A stretch of DNA of 64,000 bases from assembly GCA_964589625.1 (NCBI GenBank), contig CAZPSH010000007.1, forward strand, positions 62,001 to 126,000, in the 5' to 3' direction. Shown here in pieces: positions 17,114 to 25,500 of the stretch (position 1 is its first letter; every line of letters starts with the position of its first letter). The DNA comes from JBFLVU01 sp964589625 (GTDB lineage: Bacteria > Acidobacteriota > UBA4820 > DSQY01). The notes under the pieces are model-generated. The model was not told the DNA's origin. It saw only the letters and a program-made list of their open reading frames with translations, and made no database searches. Made by a program: the position numbers and the translations under genes.

Positions 17114-18571
17114 TCAGCGTTTCCGGAGCCTCTCCCACAGGGCGCCCACTCTCTCCCGAACGGGCCCGTCCATAACGATCGCGTCGGGCCAATCCCGGTC
17201 GAAGCCTTCGCCCTTCCACTTGGCGGTGGCGTCGATGCCCACCTTGCCGCCGTAGGCGAAATACTGGGAGGCGTGCTCGAGGGCGTCCATGGGGCCCTTG
17301 GAGAGTTCCAGGTCGCGGGCGGGATCGATGTTGGCCAGGACCCGCCAGGCCACCTCCGAGAGGTCGTGGACGTTCACGTTCGCGTCCACCACGACGATGA
17401 CCTTCGTGAACATGGCCTGGCCCAGGCCCCAGATGGCATGCATGAGCTTCCGGGCGTGGCCTGGGTACTGCTTGTCGAGGGCGAGGATCATGAGGTTGTG
17501 GAAGGCACCCTCGGGGGGCATGTGCATGTCCACCACCTCGGGCATCTGCTTCTTCAAAAGGGGCAGGGTGATGCGCTCGATGGCGAAGCCCATGAAGGCG
17601 TCCTCCATGGGCGGACGCCCTACGATGGTGTGGACGTAGAGGGGGCTCTTTCTGCGCGTCATGCATTCCACGTGGAAGACCGGATAGTCGTCGGCCAGGG
17701 AGTAGTAGCCCGTGTGGTCGCCGAAGGGGCCTTCTCGACGAAGCTCCGCGGGATCCACCCACCCCTCGAGGACGATCTCCGAGTGGGCGGGAACCTCGAG
17801 GTCCACCGTCTCGCAGGGGACCATCTCCACGGCCTCCTTCCGAAGAAAGCCGGCCAGGAGCATCTCGTCCACTTCGTCGGGGAGGGGGAGAGCGGCGGAG
17901 AAGTAGGTGGCCGGGTCCGCGCCGAGGGCGACGGCCACGGGGATCTTCTCGCCCCGCGCCAGGGCCCTTCGGGCGTGGCGGGCGCCCTGTTTGTGGACTT
18001 GCCAGTGCATCCCCGTGGAGGCCTCGTCGTAGACCTGCATCCGGTACATGCCGCAGTTTCGCTTGCCCGAGGCAGGATCCTTGGTGAAGACCATGGGGAG
18101 GGTGATGAAGGGCCCGCCGTCCTGGGGCCAGCAGGTGCAGACGGGCAGGTCCAGGAGGGAGAACTGGCCCTTCTTGAGGGGGACCTCCTTGCAGGGGCCG
18201 GACTTCACCGTCCGGGGCATGAAGGAGGCCAGTTCGGCGAGCTGGGGAAGCATGCGGATCTTGTCCAATAGGCCCTGGGGCTGCTTTAGATCGAAAAAGG
18301 CTGAGATGCGGCGATCGATCTCGTCGTAGGACTCCAGGCCGAGGGCCATGAGCATCCGACGGTGGGTCCCCAGCGCGTTGCCCAGGAGGGGAACGGCGCT
18401 CCCCTTCACCTTTTCGAAGAGGAGGGCGGGACCCCCCTCCTTCACGGCCCGGTCCAGCAGCTCGGTGATCTCCAGCCGGGGGTCCACTTCTTCCTCTACG
18501 CGGAGCAGTTCCCCCGCCTTGTCCAGGGCCGAAACGAATTCGCGAAGGTCTTTGAAGGCCATGGGCGTCAC
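17114..18571 (-). CDS. UbiD family decarboxylase (menaquinone/ubiquinone type)
   Basis: A 485-residue protein with the UbiD pattern: FKDLREFVSALDKAGELLRV at the N-terminus, CTCWPQDGGPFITLPMV, NCGMYRMQVYDEASTGMHWQ, LRREGPFGDHTGYYS and EDAFMGFAIERI. The Arg and Glu residues of the EGPFGDHTGYY stretch contact prenylated FMN in known enzymes. UbiD enzymes decarboxylate aromatic or polyprenyl substrates, as in quinone biosynthesis, and need a UbiX partner that is not in this window. It is the last gene of the minus-strand cluster, 7 bases after the NtrC-like gene. Confidence 0.9.
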   Translation of the reverse strand: MTPMAFKDLREFVSALDKAGELLRVEEEVDPRLEITELLDRAVKEGGPALLFEKVKGSAVPLLGNALGTHRRMLMALGLESYDEIDRRISAFFDLKQPQGLLDKIRMLPQLAELASFMPRTVKSGPCKEVPLKKGQFSLLDLPVCTCWPQDGGPFITLPMVFTKDPASGKRNCGMYRMQVYDEASTGMHWQVHKQGARHARRALARGEKIPVAVALGADPATYFSAALPLPDEVDEMLLAGFLRKEAVEMVPCETVDLEVPAHSEIVLEGWVDPAELRREGPFGDHTGYYSLADDYPVFHVECMTRRKSPLYVHTIVGRPPMEDAFMGFAIERITLPLLKKQMPEVVDMHMPPEGAFHNLMILALDKQYPGHARKLMHAIWGLGQAMFTKVIVVVDANVNVHDLSEVAWRVLANIDPARDLELSKGPMDALEHASQYFAYGGKVGIDATAKWKGEGFDRDWPDAIVMDGPVRERVGALWERLRKR

Positions 18572-18578
18572 CCCCTCC

Positions 18579-19898
18579 TCAGGCGCGGAACTTGACGGCG
18601 TTCAATCCGCACCGGCGGAGCATGCGGTAGATTTCCACCCTCTGCTTGCCAGACTCCTGGGCCATCCGGTTGATGTTGCCCCGGTGCTTTCTCAGCAGCC
18701 GGGTGAGGTATTCCCTCTCGAATTGGAGCCGGGCGTGGGCGTAGCTTCCCACTCCGCGTCCCGAGTACCCCTGCAATTCGAAGGGCAGGTCTTCCCGCTT
18801 GAGACGGCCTCCCTTCAGGTAGAGGGCGCAGAAGCGCATCCGCGTTTGGAGCTCCCGGACGTTCCCGGGCCAGGGGTACCACAGGAGGCAGTCCATGGCC
18901 TCCTCGGCGATCCCGTCGAAGGGCTTCCCGAGTTCCCGGCAGTAACTCTGAAGGAAGGTGCCCGCCAAGGGCGGAATGTCCTCCGAGCGCTCCCGGAGAG
19001 GGGGCACCCGGAGGGGGAAGGTCTGGATCCGGTAGAAGAGGTCCTCTCGGAACCGCTGGCCGGAAACCTCCGCCGCGAGGTCCCGCGAGGAGGCGAAGAT
19101 GAATCGCACGTTGGCGGCCCTGGCTTCGGTTCCGCCCTGGGGCAGGTATTCGCGGTCCTTCAGGATCTTGATGAGGCGCGCCTGGAAGACCAGCGGAAGG
19201 TCGCCCACCTCGTCGAAGAAGAGGGTGCCCCCACCGGCGTCCGCGATCTGTCCACGGATTCCGTCCTCCCTGGCCTCGCCGAAGAACTCCCTCTCCAGGA
19301 GGTCCTCCGGAACGCCCTGGCAGTTGACGACGACGAAGGGCCCCTTGTTGCGCGGGCTCTGAAAATGGATCTGGCGGGCGATCACGCCGCGTCCGGTGCC
19401 CGATTCGCCGAGAATCAGCACGGGGATTTCCGTGGGGGAGACGATGGCCATCTGCTCCCGCACCCCGATCATGGCCGGAGACTGGCCCATGAGGATGGCC
19501 TCCTCCGACTTGGCCAGGGGCTGGGAGGGCCGCCGCGGAGAGCGCGCCAGGGCCCCCTCGATGCGTACGCGGACCTCCGGGGGGCAGAGGGGCGTGAGCA
19601 GGACTTCAGAGGCGCCGCGGGCCAGGAGCGCCCCCGCCTCCTGCCTCCGGTCCTCCTGGAGGACGATCAAGATGGGCGTCCACGGGGCGAGGGTGCGAAG
19701 CTGGGAGAGGAGGTTCTCCCCCCGCACTCCGGGCTGGTCCAGGTCGGCGAAAATGACCTCCACGCCGCCGAGGGCCAGCCGAGCGAGGGCGTCCTCTCCG
19801 CTCTCGGCCCGCTCTTCCACCCAGTGCAGAGGGAGGCAGGATGCCAGCGCATCGGCCGTTTCCACCTCCCGAATCAGGAGCAGCGCCTTCGTCAACAC
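18579..19898 (-). CDS. NtrC-like regulator with degenerate receiver and AAA+ domain
   Basis: The order is receiver (about residues 1-120), AAA+ (about 135-370) and a Fis-type HTH (about 395-435; GNINRMAQESGKQRVEIYRMLRR). The receiver keeps an Asp (FADLDQPG), but the acidic pair is replaced (LLIREVE) and the usual KP is TP (VLLTPL). The AAA+ Walker A reads GESGTGRG, so its Lys is Arg. The GAFTGA loop that contacts sigma54 is missing: EFFGEAREDGIRGQ runs directly to GGTLFFDEVGDLP. Walker B and the VRELQ region look normal. It is therefore unlikely to be a canonical sigma54 activator. It overlaps the TldD gene by 7 bases. Confidence 0.88.
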   Translation of the reverse strand: MLTKALLLIREVETADALASCLPLHWVEERAESGEDALARLALGGVEVIFADLDQPGVRGENLLSQLRTLAPWTPILIVLQEDRRQEAGALLARGASEVLLTPLCPPEVRVRIEGALARSPRRPSQPLAKSEEAILMGQSPAMIGVREQMAIVSPTEIPVLILGESGTGRGVIARQIHFQSPRNKGPFVVVNCQGVPEDLLEREFFGEAREDGIRGQIADAGGGTLFFDEVGDLPLVFQARLIKILKDREYLPQGGTEARAANVRFIFASSRDLAAEVSGQRFREDLFYRIQTFPLRVPPLRERSEDIPPLAGTFLQSYCRELGKPFDGIAEEAMDCLLWYPWPGNVRELQTRMRFCALYLKGGRLKREDLPFELQGYSGRGVGSYAHARLQFEREYLTRLLRKHRGNINRMAQESGKQRVEIYRMLRRCGLNAVKFRA

Positions 19899-21256
19899 GT
19901 CTCCACCCCCAGCACGTTCAGCCTCCTGAACCTCAGCGCGGGCATGCGCTCCGACACCGCCACGCTCTGGCCCGCCTTGAGACTGACTCCAAGCGTCTTC
20001 TCGGTCTCATCGCCCGCCGCTTCGAGGCCCGACAGCCATTCCAGAGGAGTCCCCCGAAGGACGGCCCCCCGGACGGGCTCCGCCGCCCTCCCGTTTCGCA
20101 CCAGGAACCCTTCGGTGACGGGGAAGGCGACTCCGGTGCCCCCGCGTGCCGCTCGTCCCCCGCCGACCCGCGTCACCCAGAGACCAAAATCCAGACCTTC
20201 TTCAAGGGCACGCGACGGATCGGCCGAACGGAGGGCGAGCCGGCGCATCCGTGGCAGGCAGGGGTGGCGGTAGGATTCCCGGCGGGCGTGGCCCGATGGC
20301 GGAAGGCCCAGTCTCGCCGCCGTGGCGCCGTCGGTCAGGAAGCCCCGCAGGAGGCCACCTTCAATGAGAGGCCACTCGCGAACCACTTGCCCTTCGTCGT
20401 CCAACCCACCCAGACCGTCGGCCTCCTCGGGACCCTCCTCCACGAGGTGCAGCCAGTCCGGTCCCACGGATTCCCCGATCCGTCCGGCGAAGGGGCTCGA
20501 TCCATCCGCCGCCCGGTCTCCCTCGAGCAAGTGCCCCACGACTCCGTGAAGGACCACCCCGGCAGCCCACGGCCCCAGCACGACCGGAAGGTCTCCCTGT
20601 GGGGCCGACCCTCCCTCTCCCTGGAGGTGGGCCGACTCGGCGGCCTGGTCCGCCGCGGCTTCCAGCCGGGCCAAACAGGAGCCGGGCGTTCCTCCCGCGG
20701 CCACCACCCGTGAGGCCTGGCTTACCCGGCCGCCCCGCCTCGCCACCACGCGGAGGTAGGCCACGCCGCGGAACCTCTCCTCGGACACGAGGGGCTCCCC
20801 GGTTCGGGCCGACCAGATCCTCTCACGGGTCCGGTGGACCACCGCCGAAAACTCGGCCCCCGGGGGCCCGTTACGGAGGGAGACGGATTCAGCGGCGGCG
20901 AGAAGTTCCGACCATTCCGAAGGGGACTCCAAAGGCTCTAGGGCTTCCAGGGCTTCCGTGGAGGAGGAGGCGCGGGGGAGTGCCGTGGCGCCGGCGGTGG
21001 GCGTTTCCGCGGGCCGCCGCAGGAGGCGCGCGAGGCGGGATGGGCTCAGGCCGTCGCACCAGGCGTACCGGTCCGTATCCCCGGACCGATAGCGGAGGCC
21101 CACGCCCTCATCGATGCCGGCGGAGGCCTCCGAAGGACCTCCCTTCTCCCAGGCTACCCGGAGGGTCCTTCGGACCTGGGCGTAGAAGTCCGCCCCGCGG
21201 CTTGAGCCGGAGGCCCAGCTCAGGAGGTCTGCGACTTCGGACTCATCCACGCGCAC
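19892..21256 (-). CDS. TldD/PmbA-family homologue lacking catalytic residues
   Basis: A 454-residue member of the TldD/PmbA family. It has the N-terminal helical region, the central AYLRVVARRGGRVSQAS strands and the C-terminal domain with RRESYRHPCLPRM, GGGRAARGG and FPVTEGFLVRNG. TldD uses HExxxH plus a downstream Cys to bind zinc. Here the motif reads LHGVVGHLLEGD, so the catalytic Glu is Gly (codon GGA), and the expected late Cys region reads GVSLKAGQS with no Cys. It is probably not an active peptidase. It overlaps coaE by 14 bases and the NtrC-like gene by 7. Confidence 0.85.
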   Translation of the reverse strand: MRVDESEVADLLSWASGSSRGADFYAQVRRTLRVAWEKGGPSEASAGIDEGVGLRYRSGDTDRYAWCDGLSPSRLARLLRRPAETPTAGATALPRASSSTEALEALEPLESPSEWSELLAAAESVSLRNGPPGAEFSAVVHRTRERIWSARTGEPLVSEERFRGVAYLRVVARRGGRVSQASRVVAAGGTPGSCLARLEAAADQAAESAHLQGEGGSAPQGDLPVVLGPWAAGVVLHGVVGHLLEGDRAADGSSPFAGRIGESVGPDWLHLVEEGPEEADGLGGLDDEGQVVREWPLIEGGLLRGFLTDGATAARLGLPPSGHARRESYRHPCLPRMRRLALRSADPSRALEEGLDFGLWVTRVGGGRAARGGTGVAFPVTEGFLVRNGRAAEPVRGAVLRGTPLEWLSGLEAAGDETEKTLGVSLKAGQSVAVSERMPALRFRRLNVLGVETC

Positions 21257-21854
21257 GGATCCGCTCCATCAGTTTTCCCCACACGCTTTCCACCTGGCGG
21301 CGCGTTCTCTCCGGATCGCCTCCGTTGTCCACCACGAAATCGGCAAGGGGCCGCTTCCGCTCATCACCCCACTGGGCCGCGGCCCGCCTTTCCATCTCCT
21401 CCTCCGGCCAACCGGCGGCGCGCAGGCGGGCCCGCCTCACGTCCTGGGGCGCCGTGACGAGGACCGTGGCGTCGAACTCCCCCGCCGTCCCCGCCTCGTA
21501 GATGAGAGCCGCCTCGGACACTACGATGGCGTTCTCCCCCCTCTCCTCGCGGATCGCTCGAAGCTTCTTCCGCCGCTCCTCCACGACGAGGGGGTGGAGG
21601 ATGGACTCCAGACGCTTCCTCGACTCGGGGTCCGCGAAGGCTCGGTCGGCGAGCGCCTTCCGGTCAATACCCCCGGCGGGGCTTTGCACCCCTTCAAAAG
21701 CCTGCGCCACGGCGGCCACCGCCCGGCCGCCGGGGGCAAGCATCTCTCGCACAAGAGCGTCCGCATCCAGCGTGACCGCTCCCAGCTTCTCGAAGAGCCG
21801 CGCGACGGTGGATTTTCCGGACCCGATCCCTCCGGTCAGACCTACGTGGAACAA
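21243..21854 (-). CDS. coaE: Dephospho-CoA kinase
   Basis: A 203-residue P-loop kinase with MFHVGLTGGIGSGKSTVARLFEKLGAVTLDADALVRE at the N-terminus. It also has the HPLV...RRKKL helix and VVSEAALIYEAG, all typical of CoaE, which phosphorylates the 3'-OH of dephospho-CoA in the last step of CoA synthesis. The length is normal. It lies 43 bases after folD and overlaps the TldD homologue at its 3' end, so it is part of the same minus-strand transcription unit. Confidence 0.95.
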   Translation of the reverse strand: MFHVGLTGGIGSGKSTVARLFEKLGAVTLDADALVREMLAPGGRAVAAVAQAFEGVQSPAGGIDRKALADRAFADPESRKRLESILHPLVVEERRKKLRAIREERGENAIVVSEAALIYEAGTAGEFDATVLVTAPQDVRRARLRAAGWPEEEMERRAAAQWGDERKRPLADFVVDNGGDPERTRRQVESVWGKLMERIRARG

Positions 21855-21897
21855 GGACGCACCTCCCCCCTTCCCGCTCTCTCGGCGCTCCGCTCCA

Positions 21898-22821
21898 TCA
21901 GGCGCCCAACCGGATGCGGGCGGACTTCAGGGTGTTGGAAAGGAGCATGGCGATGGTCAACGGTCCCACTCCTCCGGGCACGGGCGTGTAAAGAGAGGCT
22001 TTCTCCCACATGGCCGTGGGCAAGACGTCGCCCACGAGGGTTCCGCCTTTTTCGCGGACGATCCGGACGCGGTTCTCGTCGCCCCCGAAGAGGCGGCGGG
22101 CCTCCTCGGGGTCCGTCACGCGGTTCATCCCCACGTCCACGACGACGGCTCCCGGCCGTATGTGGTCGTGGGTCAGGAGGGCGGTCTTGCCGATGGCGGC
22201 CACGACAATGTCCGCCTCCCGGCAGACGGCGGCCAGGTCCTGCGTCCGGGAGTGGCAGATGGTCACGGTGGCGTGGGCCCTCAGAAGCATGAGGGCCATC
22301 GGCTTTCCCACGATGCGGGAGCGACCCACCACCACGGCCCGGCGCCCCTTTACCGGAACGTCGTACCGCCGGAGAAGCTCCATCACGCCCGCCGGGGTGC
22401 AGGGCTCGAAACCGGGCTTGTCGAGGGTCATCAACCCGAAATTCAGAGGGTGAAAGCCGTCCACGTCCTTGGAGGGGTCCACGGCCCGAAGGACGGCTTC
22501 CTCGTCGATCTGGGGGGGGAGCGGCAACTGGATCAGGATACCGTCCACGTCCTCCCGTCCGTCGAGGGCGCCCACGGCAGCAAGCAGTTCCTCCGTCGTC
22601 GTGGAGACAGGAAGCTCGATCTTCTCGGAGAAAACGCCCGCCTCGGCGCACGCCCTGACCTTCGATCCCACGTAGACTCGACTCGCGGGGTCGTCCCCCA
22701 CCAACACGGCGGCCAGGCCGGGCGGCCTGAATCCCCGTTCCCGGAGGGCACGGACGCCCGCGGCGACCTCGGCGCGAATCTCCTCCCCGATCTTCTTTCC
22801 GTCCAGGATGCCCGCCGTCAT
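21898..22821 (-). CDS. folD: Bifunctional methylenetetrahydrofolate dehydrogenase/cyclohydrolase
   Basis: From the ATG at 22821 the 307-residue protein reads MTAGILDGKKIGEEIRAEV. It shows FolD signatures SRVYVGSKVRAC (catalytic Lys), GILIQLPLPPQID, KDVDGFHPLNFG, the dinucleotide-binding VVVGRSRIVGKPMALML, and PVPGGVGPLTIAMLL. It interconverts methylene-, methenyl- and formyl-THF in the cytoplasm, so it feeds the same one-carbon pool used by the metH operon at 37-42 kb. Its start overlaps the stop of the upstream gene (ATGA). The longer frame upstream is antisense or out of frame and was not used. Confidence 0.95.
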   Translation of the reverse strand: MTAGILDGKKIGEEIRAEVAAGVRALRERGFRPPGLAAVLVGDDPASRVYVGSKVRACAEAGVFSEKIELPVSTTTEELLAAVGALDGREDVDGILIQLPLPPQIDEEAVLRAVDPSKDVDGFHPLNFGLMTLDKPGFEPCTPAGVMELLRRYDVPVKGRRAVVVGRSRIVGKPMALMLLRAHATVTICHSRTQDLAAVCREADIVVAAIGKTALLTHDHIRPGAVVVDVGMNRVTDPEEARRLFGGDENRVRIVREKGGTLVGDVLPTAMWEKASLYTPVPGGVGPLTIAMLLSNTLKSARIRLGA

Positions 22822-23456
22822 CGCCTCTTCTCCTTCTTGAAGGTGGCCCGGAAGGGGAGCTCTAGGTCCATGGCCTCGCGCCCGAGCAGGATCCCTCCGA
22901 AGATGAGGGGGATCTTCCGCACGGGGTAGGGGTCGTCGTACTGGTAGACCAGGAGCCTCTCGATGTGGGTCCCGGGGGGCAGGACCAGGGTCTTGACGAA
23001 GAGGCCACGCCCCGCGGCGGCCAGCTTCTCCTGCCCCGCCTTGTCCCGGTAGAAGGTCTGATAGAGGCGGACCTCGTCGAGGGCGGAGGCATTTCCGAAC
23101 ATCGTGTTCACCGGAGAGAAGGAGAGGTGCTCTTCCTTGTGGCGGTTCTCGAAGCGAACCTGGAAAAAGACGTAGTTTTCCTCGGGCAGGACGTCCCGAA
23201 AAGGATCCGGCAGACCCAAGCCGGCAAAGAAGTCGCGCCGGCCGGCCGCGTCCAGAGCCGCTACCCGAACGCTCATTCTTGGATCGTCCACCACGAAGGC
23301 GGCTCCCTCCAGGCGGACCCCCGCGGGGAGTCTGGCCTTGCCGTCGGGCACGAGCCCCACGAGCACCTGAATCGTCTGGGAGGCGACCGCCACCACCGCC
23401 CAGGCCGCCACTGCCAACCCCGCCCATCCTGACTTTCGAACCATCCTTCCCTCCAC
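22818..23456 (-). CDS. Membrane-anchored protein of unknown function
   Basis: A 212-residue product with one N-terminal hydrophobic segment (WAGLAVAAWAVVAVASQTIQVLVGLV), followed by a periplasmic beta-rich domain (VLPEENYVFFQVRFENRHKEEHLSFSPVN, FVKTLVLPPGTHIERLLVYQYDD). No motif for an enzyme is seen. It is the first gene of the minus-strand cluster and is coupled to folD by an ATGA overlap. That coupling may be only positional. Confidence 0.7.
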   Translation of the reverse strand: MEGRMVRKSGWAGLAVAAWAVVAVASQTIQVLVGLVPDGKARLPAGVRLEGAAFVVDDPRMSVRVAALDAAGRRDFFAGLGLPDPFRDVLPEENYVFFQVRFENRHKEEHLSFSPVNTMFGNASALDEVRLYQTFYRDKAGQEKLAAAGRGLFVKTLVLPPGTHIERLLVYQYDDPYPVRKIPLIFGGILLGREAMDLELPFRATFKKEKRR

Positions 23457-23610
23457 GGTGCAACAAAAGGATACACTTTCGGCGTGCCCGTGCCAATAGG
23501 CCCCTTTTGCACTTGGCAGGTTTGCACCGCGAGCGCCCCTGCGACGGCTTGAAAACTCTGGGGCACCCTTAGCCGTATACCTCCCTGTATGGCCGCGGGA
23601 GGTGGTGAAG

Positions 23611-25356
23611 ATGAAACGTTTTGCCTGGCTGTGGGTGCTCGCTGGCGCCGTCGTGATCGGAGCGTTGGGATATTGGTACAGCCAGCGGGAGACCGGGTCC
23701 TACCGCGGCCTCGCCGACCGCTTCCCCGCGGGCACCGAGGTCTTCGTGGAAATCCGTGAACTCGGCCAGTGGCTCACGATTGACCGCGAACAAGCGGAAG
23801 CGGCCAAGGCCGTCCGCGGCCAGGACCCCATGCTCCAGGTTCTTGGCCAGATATGGGCCTCCCAGCCCGTCCGGCCCACCGACCTCCCCACGGTTTTAGC
23901 GGGCCAGCCCTTCGCCGTCGGCCTCTGGAAGGCCGGCTCCGAGTTTCAGGCGGCCGGTCTGATTGAGCTCGCCCCCGGGCAGGCGGCCCAGCTCGAGGCG
24001 TTCCTTAGGGATCACGTGAAGGACGCCACGCCAGCGGGCGAGGCCGGCGGGGTGCGCCTCTTCAAGGTGACGGAAATCGCCGGAAACAAGCACGCGGATT
24101 TCGACGAGTTCTTCTACGGCGTCAGCGAGAACTGGGGTGTCTTCGCCACCGGTCTCGAGCCCGCCCGGGCCGTCCTCGTCCCCGAGGGAGGCCGCCTCTC
24201 CGCCGACGCCAATTTCCGGCGCACCATCGCCCGCCTGCACCCGGACAAGGGGGCAATCCTGTACGCGGCCAGGGGCTTCTTCGGCGGGACCCTCAAAGAC
24301 CTGGCCTCCGCCAAAGCCGGGAAGGCCCATTCCGGGTCCGACGGGGCGGTGCCCCCATCACCCGAGGCCGATGCGGAGCCCCAGGTGGAGGGCCCTCCGG
24401 ACGCTCCCGCCGAGCCGTCTTTCGGCAGGGGCAAGATGGGCGGCGAGGTTTTGAAGGAACTGGCCTCTCCTGCCCAGAAGCTGCTCGCTCTGGAGAGCGT
24501 GGGCCCCCTGGGCGTGTGGACCGGCCCACCCCTCCAAGGCGAGGCCGACGGCTGGCGGACCCGCATGTGGCTGGGATTCGGGGATCCTCCCAAGGGCCTC
24601 TGGCGGATCCTCGCCGAAGGCGGCGCGCGTACGCCCGATTCCATCGGGCGGCTCCCCCGGGACGGTGAAATCTACCTCTGGGGCGGCGGAAAAGACCCGG
24701 CCGGGCTGTACAAGACCGCCATGGACGAACTCCAGAACGCCCTCCCCTCGGATCAGATGGGCTGGATCCGGGCGGGGATCGGCGCCGCCGAGGGCAAGGT
24801 GGGCCTGTCCTTCTCCAACGACGTGCTCCCCACGATCGGCGACGAATGGTCTTTCGTCCTCGGCTCCGCCGGCCCGAATTCCGAGAAGAAGCACGCTGCC
24901 TTCCTGGTTTCGCTTCGCGACGCGCGGCGCCTGGAGGACATTCTGACCACGAAGATCGCCTCCCAATTCCCGATCCGGCGCGAGGCCTACAAGGGCGCGG
25001 GCCTGTGGAAGTGGAAGCCGGAGAGTGACACCGGGGGCGGCGCTCCGGTCCTCCTCGTGGCCGGCGGCTACGCCGTCGTGACGAACGATCCGGAGTGGGC
25101 CCTGGGCACCAGCCAACCGGCGGGAAAGGCCTACCAAGAATTCGTCTCGCTCAAGGGACAGGCCACCGGAAGGGTGGTCGTCGACCCCGTCCTGTGGAAC
25201 CAGAAGGCCTCCTCGCTCACGGTGGTGACGTGGAGGACCCGCGGCGACGGACTGGAGGCGGAAGCCCGCTTTCCCGGAGAGCCCCTCCACCTGAAAGCGA
25301 ACCCCGACGGGCCCCACCCGGCCGTCACCGAGGAGGTCCCCGGGCCCGCCGTTTGA
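23611..25356 (+). CDS. DUF3352-like membrane-anchored protein
   Basis: The 581-residue product from ATG 23611 (ribosome site gggaggtgg) begins with a single membrane anchor (FAWLWVLAGAVVIGALGYWYSQ). It continues with YRGLADRFPAGTEVFVEIRELGQW and later strand-rich blocks (FGVGLWKA-like segments, GLSFSNDVLPTIGDEWSFVLG, AAFLVSLRDARRLEDIL, LLVAGGYAVVTND). This layout resembles DUF3352-type proteins of unknown function. A Pro/Glu-rich linker lies near residues 245-275. It is monocistronic, divergent from the folD cluster and followed by a strong terminator. Confidence 0.7.
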   Translation: MKRFAWLWVLAGAVVIGALGYWYSQRETGSYRGLADRFPAGTEVFVEIRELGQWLTIDREQAEAAKAVRGQDPMLQVLGQIWASQPVRPTDLPTVLAGQPFAVGLWKAGSEFQAAGLIELAPGQAAQLEAFLRDHVKDATPAGEAGGVRLFKVTEIAGNKHADFDEFFYGVSENWGVFATGLEPARAVLVPEGGRLSADANFRRTIARLHPDKGAILYAARGFFGGTLKDLASAKAGKAHSGSDGAVPPSPEADAEPQVEGPPDAPAEPSFGRGKMGGEVLKELASPAQKLLALESVGPLGVWTGPPLQGEADGWRTRMWLGFGDPPKGLWRILAEGGARTPDSIGRLPRDGEIYLWGGGKDPAGLYKTAMDELQNALPSDQMGWIRAGIGAAEGKVGLSFSNDVLPTIGDEWSFVLGSAGPNSEKKHAAFLVSLRDARRLEDILTTKIASQFPIRREAYKGAGLWKWKPESDTGGGAPVLLVAGGYAVVTNDPEWALGTSQPAGKAYQEFVSLKGQATGRVVVDPVLWNQKASSLTVVTWRTRGDGLEAEARFPGEPLHLKANPDGPHPAVTEEVPGPAV

Positions 25357-25389
25357 TTGCCCTCCCCCCAAGCCCCTCCAGGGGCGTTT

Positions 25390-25418
25390 GGGCCACCCGC
25401 ACCGCGGGTGGCCCTTTT
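25390..25418 (+). terminator. Intrinsic terminator after the DUF3352-like gene
   Basis: GGGCCACCCGC, loop ACC, then GCGGGTGGCCC forms an 11-bp perfect stem followed by TTTT, 34 bases after the stop codon. Confidence 0.88.
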
Positions 25419-25500
25419 CGCGGGGATATCGGTCGGGATGCGCGAAGAGAGTTGCAACGGCCCAGCGGGCGGCAGAGGAGGGCGCCTGCCCTCGGAGCCA

